In this document: one piece after another, positions 24,654-34,422 of the stretch
Layout of the letters: each line of letters starts with the position of its first letter
How positions within the stretch are numbered: position 1 is the first letter of the stretch
Assembly: GCA_964516435.1 (NCBI GenBank)
Contig: CAZEZP010000029.1
Span: forward strand, 1 to 64,000
DNA: 64,000 nucleotides
Reading direction: 5' to 3'
From: HGW-17 sp964516435
Lineage (GTDB): Bacteria > Myxococcota_A > Polyangia > HGW-17
The notes under the pieces: model-generated
Seen by the model: the letters and a program-made list of their open reading frames with translations, nothing else
The model's database searches: none
What the model was told of the DNA's origin: nothing
Position numbers and translations under genes: made by a program

Positions 24654-26054
24654 TCAGTTGCGACCGCGCCTGCGCAGGCGCAGCGCCAGGCCGGACAGCA
24701 GGAAAACCAGCAGCGCGTCAAGGCGCCCGGAAGCGCGGCCGGGAGCGGTTTTGCACGAAAGGCGGTGATCATCGGAGAGAGTCTTGGGCTTGACGGGATC
24801 CCCACCCTGAGCGCAATACCATGAATTCCCATCGGGGGTGGGAAGACAGGTCATGCCAGGAGCGCATGCCGACGTGTCCACAGCACATGGGGCGGAGCAC
24901 CACGAGGCAGACCCGTCTTCGGTGACCACGCACAGCCCCAGGTTGCACGAGGTTTCCTTCCTGCAGTACTCCCCGACGCCGGACTTGCCGTTGGTGCAGG
25001 AATCCGCATCCAGGCAGGAGGAATCCACGGTGACGCGAACGGCGGTGGAAGAGGAATTGCCGGCGCGGTCCCGCACCACGGCGCGCAATTCCCTGCGCCC
25101 CTCCTGCGCGGAGGAGATGCGCCACGAGAAATACGGCCATTTCTTCTTGCCCATGGACTGACCGTCGAGGAACAGTTCCACCTCCACGCCCAGGCTGTCC
25201 TCGTCGCCCGTGACGATGTTCACGGTGAGCGGCAGATTCACGCGCGCACCATCGCCGGGATGAAGAAAATCCACCCACGGAGTCTCGCGGTCCTCACGGG
25301 TGCCCAGGTTGGCCGACAGCACGGATACGCTGTTCTGGAAGCGGCTCCCATCGCAGGCGGTGCCGTCGGGCACCGTACCTTCCCCCCAATCCGGCTCGGG
25401 CGTGACGTACGGGTTCATGATGGCCGCAGGATTGTCCTCGTGCGCCAGGCCAAAACCGTGGCCGGCCTCATGCACGATGGTGGTGACGATGTCGCCCAGC
25501 GAACCCAGGTTCTCGGCAAAGCAATACGCCACGTCGCGCTTGCTGGAATTGCCGCAGTCGAACGGGGAAACACCCACCATCCCGCCGGGAGACGGCGTGA
25601 TGAGGCTGGCCGAACCGCCCACCATCATCATGGAATAGGCCGTCCCCGGCGCGGGCCGCTCGGACGTCACCACCACATTGAAGGGGGAATAGTAATGGCG
25701 CACCAGCCCCGTGATGGCATCGATGACCTGCTGGCGGGTCGTCAGCGGCGCCCGGATGTAAGGCTCGGCATTGAAGGGAGGGATGGTGACGCTCGGGTAG
25801 TCGGGAATCCAGGAAGTGTTGTTCTCGGGATCGTCCGAGCCCTTCGTGATGACGGCACCATCGAAGTTCAGGAACAGCACCACAGGCGCATCCCCCGCCC
25901 GCCAAGCTCTCATGGTGGCGGTGCATTGCCCGGGCCCCGGAAATCCCGGCGGAATCCGATACCCGCCGCAGTGAGGAAGCGGCTCCACGGCGGCATGGAC
26001 CGTGGTGGGAACCCACGCCAGAAACAGCAGCATGCACGCGAACATCCATTTCAT
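24654..26054 (-). CDS. Secreted zinc metalloprotease with MYXO-CTERM-like tail
   Basis: A 466-residue exported protein. It has a signal peptide (MKWMFACMLLFLAWVPTTVHA) and a metzincin-type zinc motif HEAGHGFGLAH at 195-205, followed by an Ig-like domain at about 270-360 (VDFLHPGDGARVNLPLTVNIV), a Cys-rich segment (about 375-430), and a C-terminal tail of Cys-Lys-Thr, a hydrophobic helix (LDALLVFLLSGLALRL) and RRRGR. That tail resembles the MYXO-CTERM sorting signal, although the Cys-Gly of the classical form is Cys-Lys here. The ATG at 26054 has GGGAGGG upstream. The substrate is unknown. The gene is convergent with the Cys-rich lipoprotein gene, 24 bp away. Confidence 0.82.
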   Translation of the reverse strand: MKWMFACMLLFLAWVPTTVHAAVEPLPHCGGYRIPPGFPGPGQCTATMRAWRAGDAPVVLFLNFDGAVITKGSDDPENNTSWIPDYPSVTIPPFNAEPYIRAPLTTRQQVIDAITGLVRHYYSPFNVVVTSERPAPGTAYSMMMVGGSASLITPSPGGMVGVSPFDCGNSSKRDVAYCFAENLGSLGDIVTTIVHEAGHGFGLAHEDNPAAIMNPYVTPEPDWGEGTVPDGTACDGSRFQNSVSVLSANLGTREDRETPWVDFLHPGDGARVNLPLTVNIVTGDEDSLGVEVELFLDGQSMGKKKWPYFSWRISSAQEGRRELRAVVRDRAGNSSSTAVRVTVDSSCLDADSCTNGKSGVGEYCRKETSCNLGLCVVTEDGSASWCSAPCAVDTSACAPGMTCLPTPDGNSWYCAQGGDPVKPKTLSDDHRLSCKTAPGRASGRLDALLVFLLSGLALRLRRRGRN

Positions 26055-26181
26055 GAATGATCCCTCCCGCCCCGGACGGCGCTTTCTGAAAGTACCGGAG
26101 AAGCGGAGATTTTCAACGCGAATCTGACGGGGGTCGCTCAATCGGGACGCAGGAAAAGAAGATGGAGCGCCCAGACCGCCA

Positions 26182-27060
26182 TCACAGCAGGGTGATGGCC
26201 ACGTAGATCATGACGCCGACGGCCACGGCCGCCAGCACCACCACGGCGCCCAGCAGAATCTTCTGACTGCCGCCGCCACCCTTGGCAGCCTCGGCATCCT
26301 TGCTCAGGGCCGGATGGTCTCCCGACGGGAACGACGGGAAGGAACTGAAACTGGACTTGTCCCGCGTGGAAGGCATGGACGGCAACGACGTGGGCGGCAG
26401 CGAGGGCAGCGAGGACGGCAGGCTGCCCGGCAGCGAGGACATGTTGGCGGACGGCAGCGAGTTGCGCCCCCGGAACGTGCGCTCGCGGGTGCGCACCCGC
26501 TTGTCGGACGTCCCCGTGCTCTCCACGTGGATCATCTCTTCCCATCCTTCGGGAAGTTCATTGGGAAGCGGCCCCAGTTTCGCATTCTTCAGGAAGGCGA
26601 AGTAGCTCTCCTCCATGTCGTCGAATTCCATGACGCCGTCGCATTCGTCGCAACGGCTCGTGGGCGCCTTGGGCGCGTTGACGTTCTCCATGGATTTCGC
26701 CTCGATCAGGAGCACCTTTTCCTTGTCGCAGGAACTGCAGTAGTACGGGGCGAAAAACGACTTGATGACGGCATTGCCGGCGAAATTGTTGACGAGGTTG
26801 ATCTGGGCCACGATGGCGGGCGATGCCTCCACGATGACCACCGACGTCCCCTTCTTCTCGATGGAGGCGAGCCAGTTCACCCAGTCGCGCACCCCGCAGG
26901 AGTTGATGCGCTCGATGTTGCCCAGATTGAGGATGAGCGTCCCTGCACCGATGCGCTCCCCCAACTCCTGGAGGTTGTTGTCTTCATCGATGACGCCCAT
27001 GATGCTGACGTACTGAATGTTTTCCTTCTTCTTCAGTGAATAATGAAATTTTTGATTCAT
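26182..27060 (-). CDS. STAS-like domain protein with zinc ribbon and C-terminal membrane anchor
   Basis: A 292-residue protein. Residues 1-100 look like a STAS domain (anti-sigma antagonist fold): VSIMGVIDEDNN, LILNLGNIERINSCGVRDW, SVVIVEASP. Ser54 sits where phosphorylated serines occur in SpoIIAA-type proteins. A zinc ribbon follows (C108-x2-C111 and C137-x2-C140), then a charged linker, a low-complexity Ser-Leu-Pro run at about 205-235, and one C-terminal membrane helix (about 266-290). The domain would face the cytoplasm. It suggests partner-switching signalling at the membrane. No anti-sigma kinase is nearby. The ATG at 27060 is the only plausible start; a promoter lies upstream. Confidence 0.75.
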   Translation of the reverse strand: MNQKFHYSLKKKENIQYVSIMGVIDEDNNLQELGERIGAGTLILNLGNIERINSCGVRDWVNWLASIEKKGTSVVIVEASPAIVAQINLVNNFAGNAVIKSFFAPYYCSSCDKEKVLLIEAKSMENVNAPKAPTSRCDECDGVMEFDDMEESYFAFLKNAKLGPLPNELPEGWEEMIHVESTGTSDKRVRTRERTFRGRNSLPSANMSSLPGSLPSSLPSLPPTSLPSMPSTRDKSSFSSFPSFPSGDHPALSKDAEAAKGGGGSQKILLGAVVVLAAVAVGVMIYVAITLL

Positions 27061-27105
27061 GGCTCACTTTCCAAGAGGCGATTGCGGTCCATGGAACGCG
27101 CCGGT

Positions 27106-27133
27106 ATTCTATCGTTCAAGGCGAAAACGACAA
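27106..27133 (-). promoter_or_regulatory. Candidate promoter of the STAS protein gene
   Basis: Minus strand: -35 TTGTCG at 27133-27128, 16-bp spacer, -10 TAGAAT at 27111-27106. It lies 46 bp before the ATG at 27060. A short hairpin, CAGCTT/AAGCTG, overlapping the -35 region may be the end of the TPR transcript. Confidence 0.45.
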
Positions 27134-27180
27134 GCTGAAAAACAGCTTCGGGAAAAAAATGACACAAATGTAATGATTGC

Positions 27181-30100
27181 TCACTGTATCACGTCCATAA
27201 ATTTATCCCACCGGGTGGACAGGAAATTCTGCAGCAACTTCTCCGAACGCGGGGCGATCACGAAGTTGGCAATGACCTGATCGGTCATCTGCACGTGCTT
27301 GTTTACCAGGTACGCCATGCCCTGGAATGCAGAGGCCGGATCGCCGCAGAGCACCAGCCCCACCGTATCCAGCGCGAGATCGATGGAATCCATCCATTCC
27401 TTCAGGTTGATCTGCGGGAACACGTCCCAGGAAGCCGCGGACACCCGCTCCAGAGCCTTCTGGGCGGGGCGCTCCAGGGATGCCACGAACTTCCGGGCCG
27501 CCTCGTCCCGCTCCTGGGGCGGTAGCGCGATGGCATACATCAGTTTGCAGATTTCCTCGCGCTGGGAATCCGTGAGCAGATAGAACAGGCTGTAGCCGGA
27601 ACGGGCGGCCTCCAGGGCGCGCGCCAGCAGGAACTGCACTGTGGAAAGGGGAAAATCGAAAATGCGGGGCTGCACCACGACCTGCAGGCCGTTCTGGTTG
27701 GAAAACACCAGCATCGGACGCGAGGTGATATCCGCCACCCACAGTTCGGCCGTCTGTCCCAGCGTGGCCTCGATCTCCTCCCATGTGAGCAATTCCGGCC
27801 CCTTGGCCTTGCGCGCATCGGAAAGCGCTGCATCCACGGGTTTGAAGGTCTCCTCCAGCCGGGCATGGATGGCGCTCCACAGTTGGGCCGCCGGCCCGGT
27901 GACGTCCTTGACGCCCACGAGGTTGCGGAAATCCTCGTTGGCCAGGGCGCCGTTGCGCAGCAGCCGGGACGTATCCGCCCCCGGGGACTCCGGATCGAAC
28001 ATGGCGCGCACGATCTGGACCCGGCGGCGGCGCGGGCTGCTGGGCGGAAGATAACTTTCCAGGATCTGCAGAAAATTCACGTCGTCGAAGTGCGTCGGCA
28101 GCAGGGCGTCCAGATGCCGCGCGATATTGCGCTTTTCCTCCACGTTCACGAGCACGTCCACCAGCAGCTCGGATGCCGGGGCGAACGAGCCGGCCGCGGC
28201 TTCCAGTTCGTCGATCGCCGCCGCCGTATTGCCGGAATACAACTGCAAAAGCGCGTTGTGCAGGGAGACCTCCTGGCGATCTTCGGCGGATGACACCGGC
28301 ACCTTCTTGAGCAGATCCAGCGCCTTGCCGAACTCCCGCCGCTTCGCGAACGCATAGCAGTACAGGAAGGCATCCTGCGGCTTGAGCGCGGCCGGGTCCA
28401 CCGACTGCAGCAACTCGGCCGCCTTGCGCTCCTCGCCGGCGTCCGAATACAGCATGGCAGCGAACGCCTGGATGCGGCCCTGCATGCCGGAATCCTGGCG
28501 GGCGATGGAAAGCAGCCGCTCCAGCGTGACGAGGCTTTCCCGGACCTGGTTGTTGGCGAACAGTTCGGACGCCAGTTCCAGGAGGACCGAAGGCTCGCTG
28601 GGCAGTTTCTCCAGCAGTTTGCGAAGCGAGTTGAGGGCCTCGCGGTTGCGGCCAAGATACTCCGAGAAGAAACGCGCCATAGTGATGTGCGCCTTGACGA
28701 GTTGCTCCTGGCTCAGTTCGCTGCCGGCCCTGGACAGAGCCGCGGCGAACTCGTTCCACGTGTTGAAGGCCTCCTCTTCCTGCTGCAGATCCAGCAGGAT
28801 GCGCGTTTCGCCCACTACGGCATCGAGCAGGTGCGGATGGGTCCGGCGGGCCTGGCGGAACATTTCCAGGCCTTCCTGGTGGTGATTCTGCAGGACCAGG
28901 AGCCGGGCCCGGGCGATGTAGAGGAGCGCCGATGCCTCAGGGACATCCTTGACGTTGGCATAGATGGCCTCGAGTTCCTCCAGGAACTCCTCGGCCGTGA
29001 AAACGTTTTCGAAGGAAGTGATCACCTCGATGAACCGGTACAGGGGCTCCAACTGGCGGGGATTGAGATCCAGCGCAGAAATGAAACTGCGCGCGGCTTC
29101 TGCCCGGTCGCCGGAGTGCATGAACACGATGCCGCGGTGATAATGCAGTTCCGCCCGCTCCGCCGCGCTGCCTTCCGTAAGCACCTTGGGGCCCAGGGAG
29201 ACCGCCAGTTCGGAAGCCTTCTCCCATGCTCCCTGGCGGAAATACAACTGGAACAGGGAACGCAGCGCGCCAGGCGAATCCGGCCGCAGCGCCAGCGCGG
29301 CGTCGAAAAAGCGCGTGGCCCGCTCCTGTTGGCCCAGTTTCTCCATCAGGATGTTGCCCATCTGCGTGTATATGCCGGCCTTTTCCTTGCTGTCATCCCA
29401 GATTTTCGCCTCCAGATCCAGGGTGCGCAGGACGCCGTTCCAGTTTTCGCGGCGCAGGTAGATATCGCGCAGGCCGTGCAGCGCCGGCAGGGAGGAAGCA
29501 TTGTATTCGATGCTCTTCTTGTAATACTCGATGGCATCGTCTACTTTATTATACTTTGTCTCCAACACCGAGCCATACTTGAAATACAACGAAGACAGGA
29601 TGGAATTGATCTTGTCGACGTCCTTTTCCTTTTCGATGTCCTTGGCGTAGGCTTCGATGGACAGGCGGATGACCCGGAGATATTCGTCCCAGTTCTCGGT
29701 GGTCTCGTAGATGCGCGCCAGGGAATCGAGCGCCTCCCGGTGATGCGCATGGTACAGCAGCACTTCCGTGTAGCAGGTGATGGCCCGGCTGATGTCGGAC
29801 AGGTATTCCTCGGCGATTTGGGCCAGTTGAATCAGAGTGCCGATGCGCTGGGCATCCTGCGGCATCATCAGCAACTTGATGTTGAGCAGTTGCGCCACCT
29901 TGGGCCATGCCCGGTTCTTCTCGGCCTCCTCGATGAGCCCCTCCAGCGCGGGCGCCAGGGAAGCAAACCAACGCGGATCCGGATTGGGATGGCTCATGAG
30001 CAGTTCCAGCCACAGTCGCCCGGCTCCCCCCTTTTCCGGAATGACGCCGCCGCGCGCCATGTAGTTTCCCAGCCATACAGCCGCCGTCGCTGGCGCCTTT

Positions 30101-31584
30101 TCCCGTGCCCACAGCGTGCCCTGCAGATAGAGCGCCTTCTGGACGGCGGGTTCCTTCACCCGCTTGATCACGGCATCCAGCCGCTCCATGGCAGCATCCA
30201 GTTCACCCACGGCCACCAGCCAGCGGGCCGCAAGCAAATCGGCCAGGATTGGCGCATCCTTGCGCACGGCCGAAAGTTGCGCCACCGCATTCTCGTATTG
30301 CCCACGCATGGCCGCGATCAGCGCGCGTACGAGTTTCGCGAGATTTTCGGCCACCGGCGGCTTCTCCTGCGCATACAGGGCATCGAGGTCCTCCCAGCGT
30401 CCCATGGCGGCCCCCAGGCGGGCCCGCGTAGCCACGTCCTGATCCGGCGTGAGTTGCAGCGCCAACTTGTAGTTGTACAGACGGAATTCGGCCAGAAATG
30501 CGGCCGCCTGCCGGACGTAGGGATCGCTTGTCTGTGCTGCGAGATCCACGACCTCGGCGAAAGCCCGCCGGGCGAGCAGCATCCGGAAAATCCCTCTCGT
30601 GGCCAGAAAATTTCCGGGGTCCAGTTCCAGCACGACCCGGTAGAATTCTTCGGCTTCCCGGAAGCGCTTGAGCCGGTTCTCGGCGATCATCCCTGCCCGC
30701 AGGCAACAGGCCGCCTTCAACTCCGGGCGTCGCGCCAACTGGTACATCTTGTAGTACAGCCGCAGCAGCGTGGCATCCTCGTTGTGGCGGGCGGCGATGG
30801 AAAACGCCACGCGTACGGCCAGGGCGCGGGCCCAGGAAACATGCTCGGAGAGCGCCATCAACTGCTCGATGGCCATTTCTTCCCGGTCCCTCGAAGCATG
30901 CAGGAACTGGGCGGCATCCCGGAATTCGCCCTCCCCGATGTTGGCGAAGACGTTCATTTCCGTAGCCCAGAACAGATCTTCATCCTGGTTGGCCCGGCAT
31001 ACGTACTCCAGTTTCACGAGGGTTTCGAGCGCATTCTGCCGGGAAAAATTCCGGATGGCTTCCTGCCAGCGGCCGCGCAGATCCCCCACGACGATGCCCA
31101 GCCGGAACCGGTGTTCCTCGAGGCCGCCTTCCGCCAGGTAGCCCTCCAGGTCGTCGAAAGCCTGGAGTTGCTGCGCGGCGGTCACACGCTCCTCGAGCAG
31201 GCTGGCCGACCACGGCGTGGCCTCCAGCGCCTTCTGCGCCAGTTCCGGATTCGGGTGCAGAAACAGCCAGATCTGGCACCACAGGCGGGTCTGCGCCGGG
31301 GTCCAGCGGTGAGCATAGAGCAACTGCCGGTGGAACAGTTCCGCCAGTTCCTTGCCATCATCGGCGAAAAACATGGCGCGCAGCGAGATTTCCCCGCACT
31401 CCGGGGCATCCATCCCCGAAAGCCAGGCCTGGACGGCCCGCCCGTCCCCCAGGACATGATGATGCAGTTCGGCCGCCAGATACCGCTCGGTTTCGGGGAT
31501 GTGCTCCCGTTCCGGATACAGCACGTCGAGAACATGGAGCACATCGAGAACGGAACTGGTGATGCGGGACTCTTCGAGCGGCAT
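27181..31584 (-). CDS. Giant tetratricopeptide-repeat protein
   Basis: A 1467-residue, all-helical protein built from TPR-like units. Clear copies include YKKSIEYNASSLPALHGLRDIYL, RFFDAALALRPDSPGALRSLFQLYF and AARSFISALDLNPRQLEPLYRFIEV. There is no signal peptide or membrane segment, so it is probably cytoplasmic. TPR superhelices are protein-binding scaffolds; no enzymatic motif is seen. The last 150 residues (from about 1310) lack clear TPRs and may be a separate helical domain. Local A+T-rich patches occur around 29520-29580. The ATG at 31584 has AAAGGTG upstream. It is followed after 120 bp by the STAS protein gene on the same strand. Such large TPR proteins are common in Myxococcota; the partner is unknown. 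Confidence 0.8.
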   Translation of the reverse strand: MPLEESRITSSVLDVLHVLDVLYPEREHIPETERYLAAELHHHVLGDGRAVQAWLSGMDAPECGEISLRAMFFADDGKELAELFHRQLLYAHRWTPAQTRLWCQIWLFLHPNPELAQKALEATPWSASLLEERVTAAQQLQAFDDLEGYLAEGGLEEHRFRLGIVVGDLRGRWQEAIRNFSRQNALETLVKLEYVCRANQDEDLFWATEMNVFANIGEGEFRDAAQFLHASRDREEMAIEQLMALSEHVSWARALAVRVAFSIAARHNEDATLLRLYYKMYQLARRPELKAACCLRAGMIAENRLKRFREAEEFYRVVLELDPGNFLATRGIFRMLLARRAFAEVVDLAAQTSDPYVRQAAAFLAEFRLYNYKLALQLTPDQDVATRARLGAAMGRWEDLDALYAQEKPPVAENLAKLVRALIAAMRGQYENAVAQLSAVRKDAPILADLLAARWLVAVGELDAAMERLDAVIKRVKEPAVQKALYLQGTLWAREKAPATAAVWLGNYMARGGVIPEKGGAGRLWLELLMSHPNPDPRWFASLAPALEGLIEEAEKNRAWPKVAQLLNIKLLMMPQDAQRIGTLIQLAQIAEEYLSDISRAITCYTEVLLYHAHHREALDSLARIYETTENWDEYLRVIRLSIEAYAKDIEKEKDVDKINSILSSLYFKYGSVLETKYNKVDDAIEYYKKSIEYNASSLPALHGLRDIYLRRENWNGVLRTLDLEAKIWDDSKEKAGIYTQMGNILMEKLGQQERATRFFDAALALRPDSPGALRSLFQLYFRQGAWEKASELAVSLGPKVLTEGSAAERAELHYHRGIVFMHSGDRAEAARSFISALDLNPRQLEPLYRFIEVITSFENVFTAEEFLEELEAIYANVKDVPEASALLYIARARLLVLQNHHQEGLEMFRQARRTHPHLLDAVVGETRILLDLQQEEEAFNTWNEFAAALSRAGSELSQEQLVKAHITMARFFSEYLGRNREALNSLRKLLEKLPSEPSVLLELASELFANNQVRESLVTLERLLSIARQDSGMQGRIQAFAAMLYSDAGEERKAAELLQSVDPAALKPQDAFLYCYAFAKRREFGKALDLLKKVPVSSAEDRQEVSLHNALLQLYSGNTAAAIDELEAAAGSFAPASELLVDVLVNVEEKRNIARHLDALLPTHFDDVNFLQILESYLPPSSPRRRRVQIVRAMFDPESPGADTSRLLRNGALANEDFRNLVGVKDVTGPAAQLWSAIHARLEETFKPVDAALSDARKAKGPELLTWEEIEATLGQTAELWVADITSRPMLVFSNQNGLQVVVQPRIFDFPLSTVQFLLARALEAARSGYSLFYLLTDSQREEICKLMYAIALPPQERDEAARKFVASLERPAQKALERVSAASWDVFPQINLKEWMDSIDLALDTVGLVLCGDPASAFQGMAYLVNKHVQMTDQVIANFVIAPRSEKLLQNFLSTRWDKFMDVIQ

Positions 31585-31757
31585 GATTCGGCACCTTTGT
31601 CAGGAGAACAGAGAATCATTTTTACCTCGATTTTGCAAGCTGATTGTCGGGAATCTCCCTGTTTTTCCGGCCCTGCCTCCCGGAGGAGAACGCAAACGAA
31701 ACACCCGGCAACGCCCGTTTTCTTGATCCTGTCGGTTCCGCCGGCTATCGTGGCGCC

Positions 31758-32654
31758 ATGACATGGGACGACGCCGCCGATTCCTGGTGCACCTTCCTGC
31801 GTGTGGAACGCAACCGCGATCCGAAGACCGTCGAGAACTACACCCGCGACGTCGGCCGGCTGATGGCATTCGCCCGGGAGCGGGAAATCGCCTCGCCGGA
31901 AGCCTTTGGAACTCAAGACGCCCACGATTTCCTGGCGCTTGCCGCCCGCGAGCTCTCGCCCCGCTCGATGGCGCGCCTGCTTTCCGCCGTGAAGGGTTTT
32001 TTCCAGTTCCTGGTGGATGAACTGGATTTCACGGACAATCCCTTCGGCCAGCAGGCGGGCCCCCGGTTCGAAAAACCGCTGCCTGCCATCTTCAGTGAAG
32101 ATGACATCCGGACGCTCGTAGACGCCATCGGGAATGCGGACCCCGTGGACATCCGGGACCGCGCCCTGATCCTGTTCCTGTATTCCACGGGACTGCGCAT
32201 CTCTGAACTGGTGCATCTGCGCATCACGGACATCGATTTCCACCGCAACGTAGTCTCCTGCGTGGGCAAGCGGCAAAAGATGCGGCTGGTCCCCTTCGGC
32301 AGGACGGCACGGGAGGCGTTGGAGCGCTACCTGCGCGATGTGCGTCCCGGCTGGATCGCGCGTTTTCCGGACTGTCCCTTCGTGTTTCCCGGGCGCGCGG
32401 GCGGGGCGCTGACGCGCCAGGCCGCGTGGAAGATGCTGGAGAAGCGCGCGCGCGCCGCTGGCATTCCGGGCCATCTCTCTCCCCATAAACTGCGCCACAG
32501 TTTCGCCACGGTCATCCTGGAAAACGGCGGCGACATCCGTTCGGTGCAGGCCATGCTCGGACACAGTTCGCTCTCCACCACCCAGATGTACACCCACGTG
32601 CTCACGAAAGATCTCGTGAAAACCATCCGGGAACACCACCCCCGCGCGCGCTGA
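31758..32654 (+). CDS. xerD: Tyrosine recombinase of the XerC/XerD type
   Basis: A 298-residue protein with the N-terminal core-binding (SAM-like) domain and C-terminal catalytic domain of Xer recombinases. Catalytic residues are all visible: Arg147 (YSTGLRISEL), Lys171 (VGKRQKMR), His243 and Arg246 (HKLRHSFA), His269 (LGHSSLSTT) and Tyr278 (YTHV). Length and spacing are those of housekeeping XerC/D, which resolve chromosome dimers at dif with FtsK, rather than of longer phage integrases. The ATG at 31758 matches the usual N-terminus; the longer frame upstream is Pro/Arg-rich and rejected. Assignment to XerD rather than XerC is uncertain. Confidence 0.88.
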   Translation: MTWDDAADSWCTFLRVERNRDPKTVENYTRDVGRLMAFAREREIASPEAFGTQDAHDFLALAARELSPRSMARLLSAVKGFFQFLVDELDFTDNPFGQQAGPRFEKPLPAIFSEDDIRTLVDAIGNADPVDIRDRALILFLYSTGLRISELVHLRITDIDFHRNVVSCVGKRQKMRLVPFGRTAREALERYLRDVRPGWIARFPDCPFVFPGRAGGALTRQAAWKMLEKRARAAGIPGHLSPHKLRHSFATVILENGGDIRSVQAMLGHSSLSTTQMYTHVLTKDLVKTIREHHPRAR

Positions 32655-32727
32655 GGAGCGGCGCACTACTCATTTTTATTATGGCTCCGCGCAATGATTG
32701 GCTCCGTGCCGCAGAGAGTGGGTGCCT

Positions 32728-34413
32728 TCAGTACTGGATCTTCCTTGGTGGATTCAGGTGCGTCAGGCGCAGCAGGTACGGAGTCTGGGGATTCTGGGCG
32801 TTTCCCGATTTCTCCCGGATCCGCACGAAATAGCGCTGCCCCGGGTGGATCGCGGTCTGGACCTTGCGCATTCCGCCATATACGCCGCGCGTGTCTTCCA
32901 TCACGACGTTTCCGAAGGAATCGAGGAGCACGAGCCCCGGGTCGATGGATTCGCCGCCGGAGAGTTCGACGAGAATCACGGGGGGATTGGACAGGCTCCC
33001 CTCCAGTTGGAACACGTAGAAATCCACGTCGTCGCGGGGAATGAGATAACCCCGCGTCTGCACGCCGGGACGCAGGACCCCGGCCTGTTCAGGGCGGTTG
33101 TTGGGCTCCCTCTCGTCAGCGTCCGATGCCACCTCGAACGTCCACGACAGCGTGTAGGCGGCATCCGGATGAAACGCCTTGGGGTCCTCGATCTCCACCC
33201 AGTGGCTTCCCTTCGACACCACCTGGTGGTGGATTTCCATGGAAGGCGCCCAGTCGGTCACGCAGCGCTTCACGGGCATGAGACACAAACGCAGATGCGA
33301 AAGTTCCGGGGGCGCCGAGAGCCGCAGCGAAACCGACATGTCCCGGGCGAAGTTCATCGAAAAAAAATCCTTGTCCTGTGGACGCGATATCGTACCCGTC
33401 ATCTGGCCCGACATCCCGGAAAGCGGCGTGGCGGCGGGCAACTGGTCGTTGGGCTCCACTTCGTGGCGGCCGCTGGCGGTTTCGAACGTCACCTTGAGCG
33501 CATACTGGTTCTGCAGGGAAAAATGCCCATCCTGGCCCATCACCGAAACGTAGCGCGCTCCCAGGGAGGCCGGCGAAACCTGCCGCAGCGTCAGTTCCCC
33601 TCCCGCGGACACGGAAAAGCGGCGCACCGGATTCTTGTCCTGCTCGTTCCAGAACGCGAGCCACACGGGCATTTCGGAAATCCCCCGGAAATCGATACGC
33701 AAGACGCGCGAGCCGAAGTCCAGCCGGTAGAAGTCCGCGTCCCCGGCCGCATGGAGATAGCCCGACACGGCCTGTCCGGCGGTCAGTTCGCCGGCCGTCC
33801 TGCGATCGTTGTTGGGCTCCATCTCCTGCCCGGGGGTGGGCGTAGAAAGCCGGTAGGTCAGGGTGTAGGGATTTTTCAGGTCCGAAAGGAACGTCGTGTT
33901 CAGCCAGCGTTCCCCCACTACGAAGTAATACACGCCCGGCGCGATGGTGAGATTGACGATGGTCTCGTCTTTCCCGGCCGGTGCGGCATCCTCCATGTGG
34001 ATCTTCTGGTTCTTCGCATCCCGGATTTCCAGCATCAGGTTGATGTTGGGAACGCCGGTCAGTTTCACCCAGAGAATCTTGCGCTCGGGACCGGGCACCT
34101 CGAAGCGGTAGAAATCGCGATCCGGCCCCAGTTGCACCACCCGCACGCGGGGTTCATGGATGAATCCGCCCACGGTGGTGTCCGGCGGCAGCAGCATGGC
34201 CCAGTTGGTGTAGTCGTTGGGCTCCTTTTCCTCGATGCCGTACGCCGGCCGCGGCTTCTCCCTCTCGTCCTCGGGCAGCACCAGATGCACCGGCTCCACC
34301 GTCTCACGTGCCGGCCGGGTCTCCTGCCGCACGGGACCGGCGTCCTCCTTCCCTTGGCAATGCGACATCAGGATGCACAGCGCCGCCAGGCTGACGGCGA
34401 AACGGATGGACAT
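32728..34413 (-). CDS. Lipoprotein with four PPC-like (E-P-N) domains
   Basis: A 561-residue exported protein; the N-terminus is a signal peptide ending in LMSHC-QG, a likely lipobox. It contains four repeats that each open with E-x-E-P-N (EKEPNDYTNWAM, EMEPNNDRRTAGEL, EVEPNDQLPAATPL, EREPNNRPEQAGVL) and continue with a beta-rich G-x-x-D-x-D-F-Y-x-F pattern. That is the bacterial pre-peptidase C-terminal (PPC) fold usually found appended to secreted proteases; here the domains stand alone. They probably bind other surface proteins or polysaccharide. It lies 9 bp after the Skp-like gene end on the same strand, so it is the distal gene of the lolD-bamA-skp group. Confidence 0.8.
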   Translation of the reverse strand: MSIRFAVSLAALCILMSHCQGKEDAGPVRQETRPARETVEPVHLVLPEDEREKPRPAYGIEEKEPNDYTNWAMLLPPDTTVGGFIHEPRVRVVQLGPDRDFYRFEVPGPERKILWVKLTGVPNINLMLEIRDAKNQKIHMEDAAPAGKDETIVNLTIAPGVYYFVVGERWLNTTFLSDLKNPYTLTYRLSTPTPGQEMEPNNDRRTAGELTAGQAVSGYLHAAGDADFYRLDFGSRVLRIDFRGISEMPVWLAFWNEQDKNPVRRFSVSAGGELTLRQVSPASLGARYVSVMGQDGHFSLQNQYALKVTFETASGRHEVEPNDQLPAATPLSGMSGQMTGTISRPQDKDFFSMNFARDMSVSLRLSAPPELSHLRLCLMPVKRCVTDWAPSMEIHHQVVSKGSHWVEIEDPKAFHPDAAYTLSWTFEVASDADEREPNNRPEQAGVLRPGVQTRGYLIPRDDVDFYVFQLEGSLSNPPVILVELSGGESIDPGLVLLDSFGNVVMEDTRGVYGGMRKVQTAIHPGQRYFVRIREKSGNAQNPQTPYLLRLTHLNPPRKIQY

Positions 34414-34422
34414 CGAAGATTC

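Noticed and set aside
28687..31761. 1024-codon plus-strand frame opposite the TPR gene
   Set aside because: It is a shadow: the minus strand encodes TPR repeats with proper start, while this frame is antisense, Gln/His/Arg-rich and without motifs.
31758..32654. Xer recombinase as the integrase of the accessory island
   Set aside because: It lies about 10 kb outside the right repeat, has host-like composition and the length of housekeeping XerC/D.
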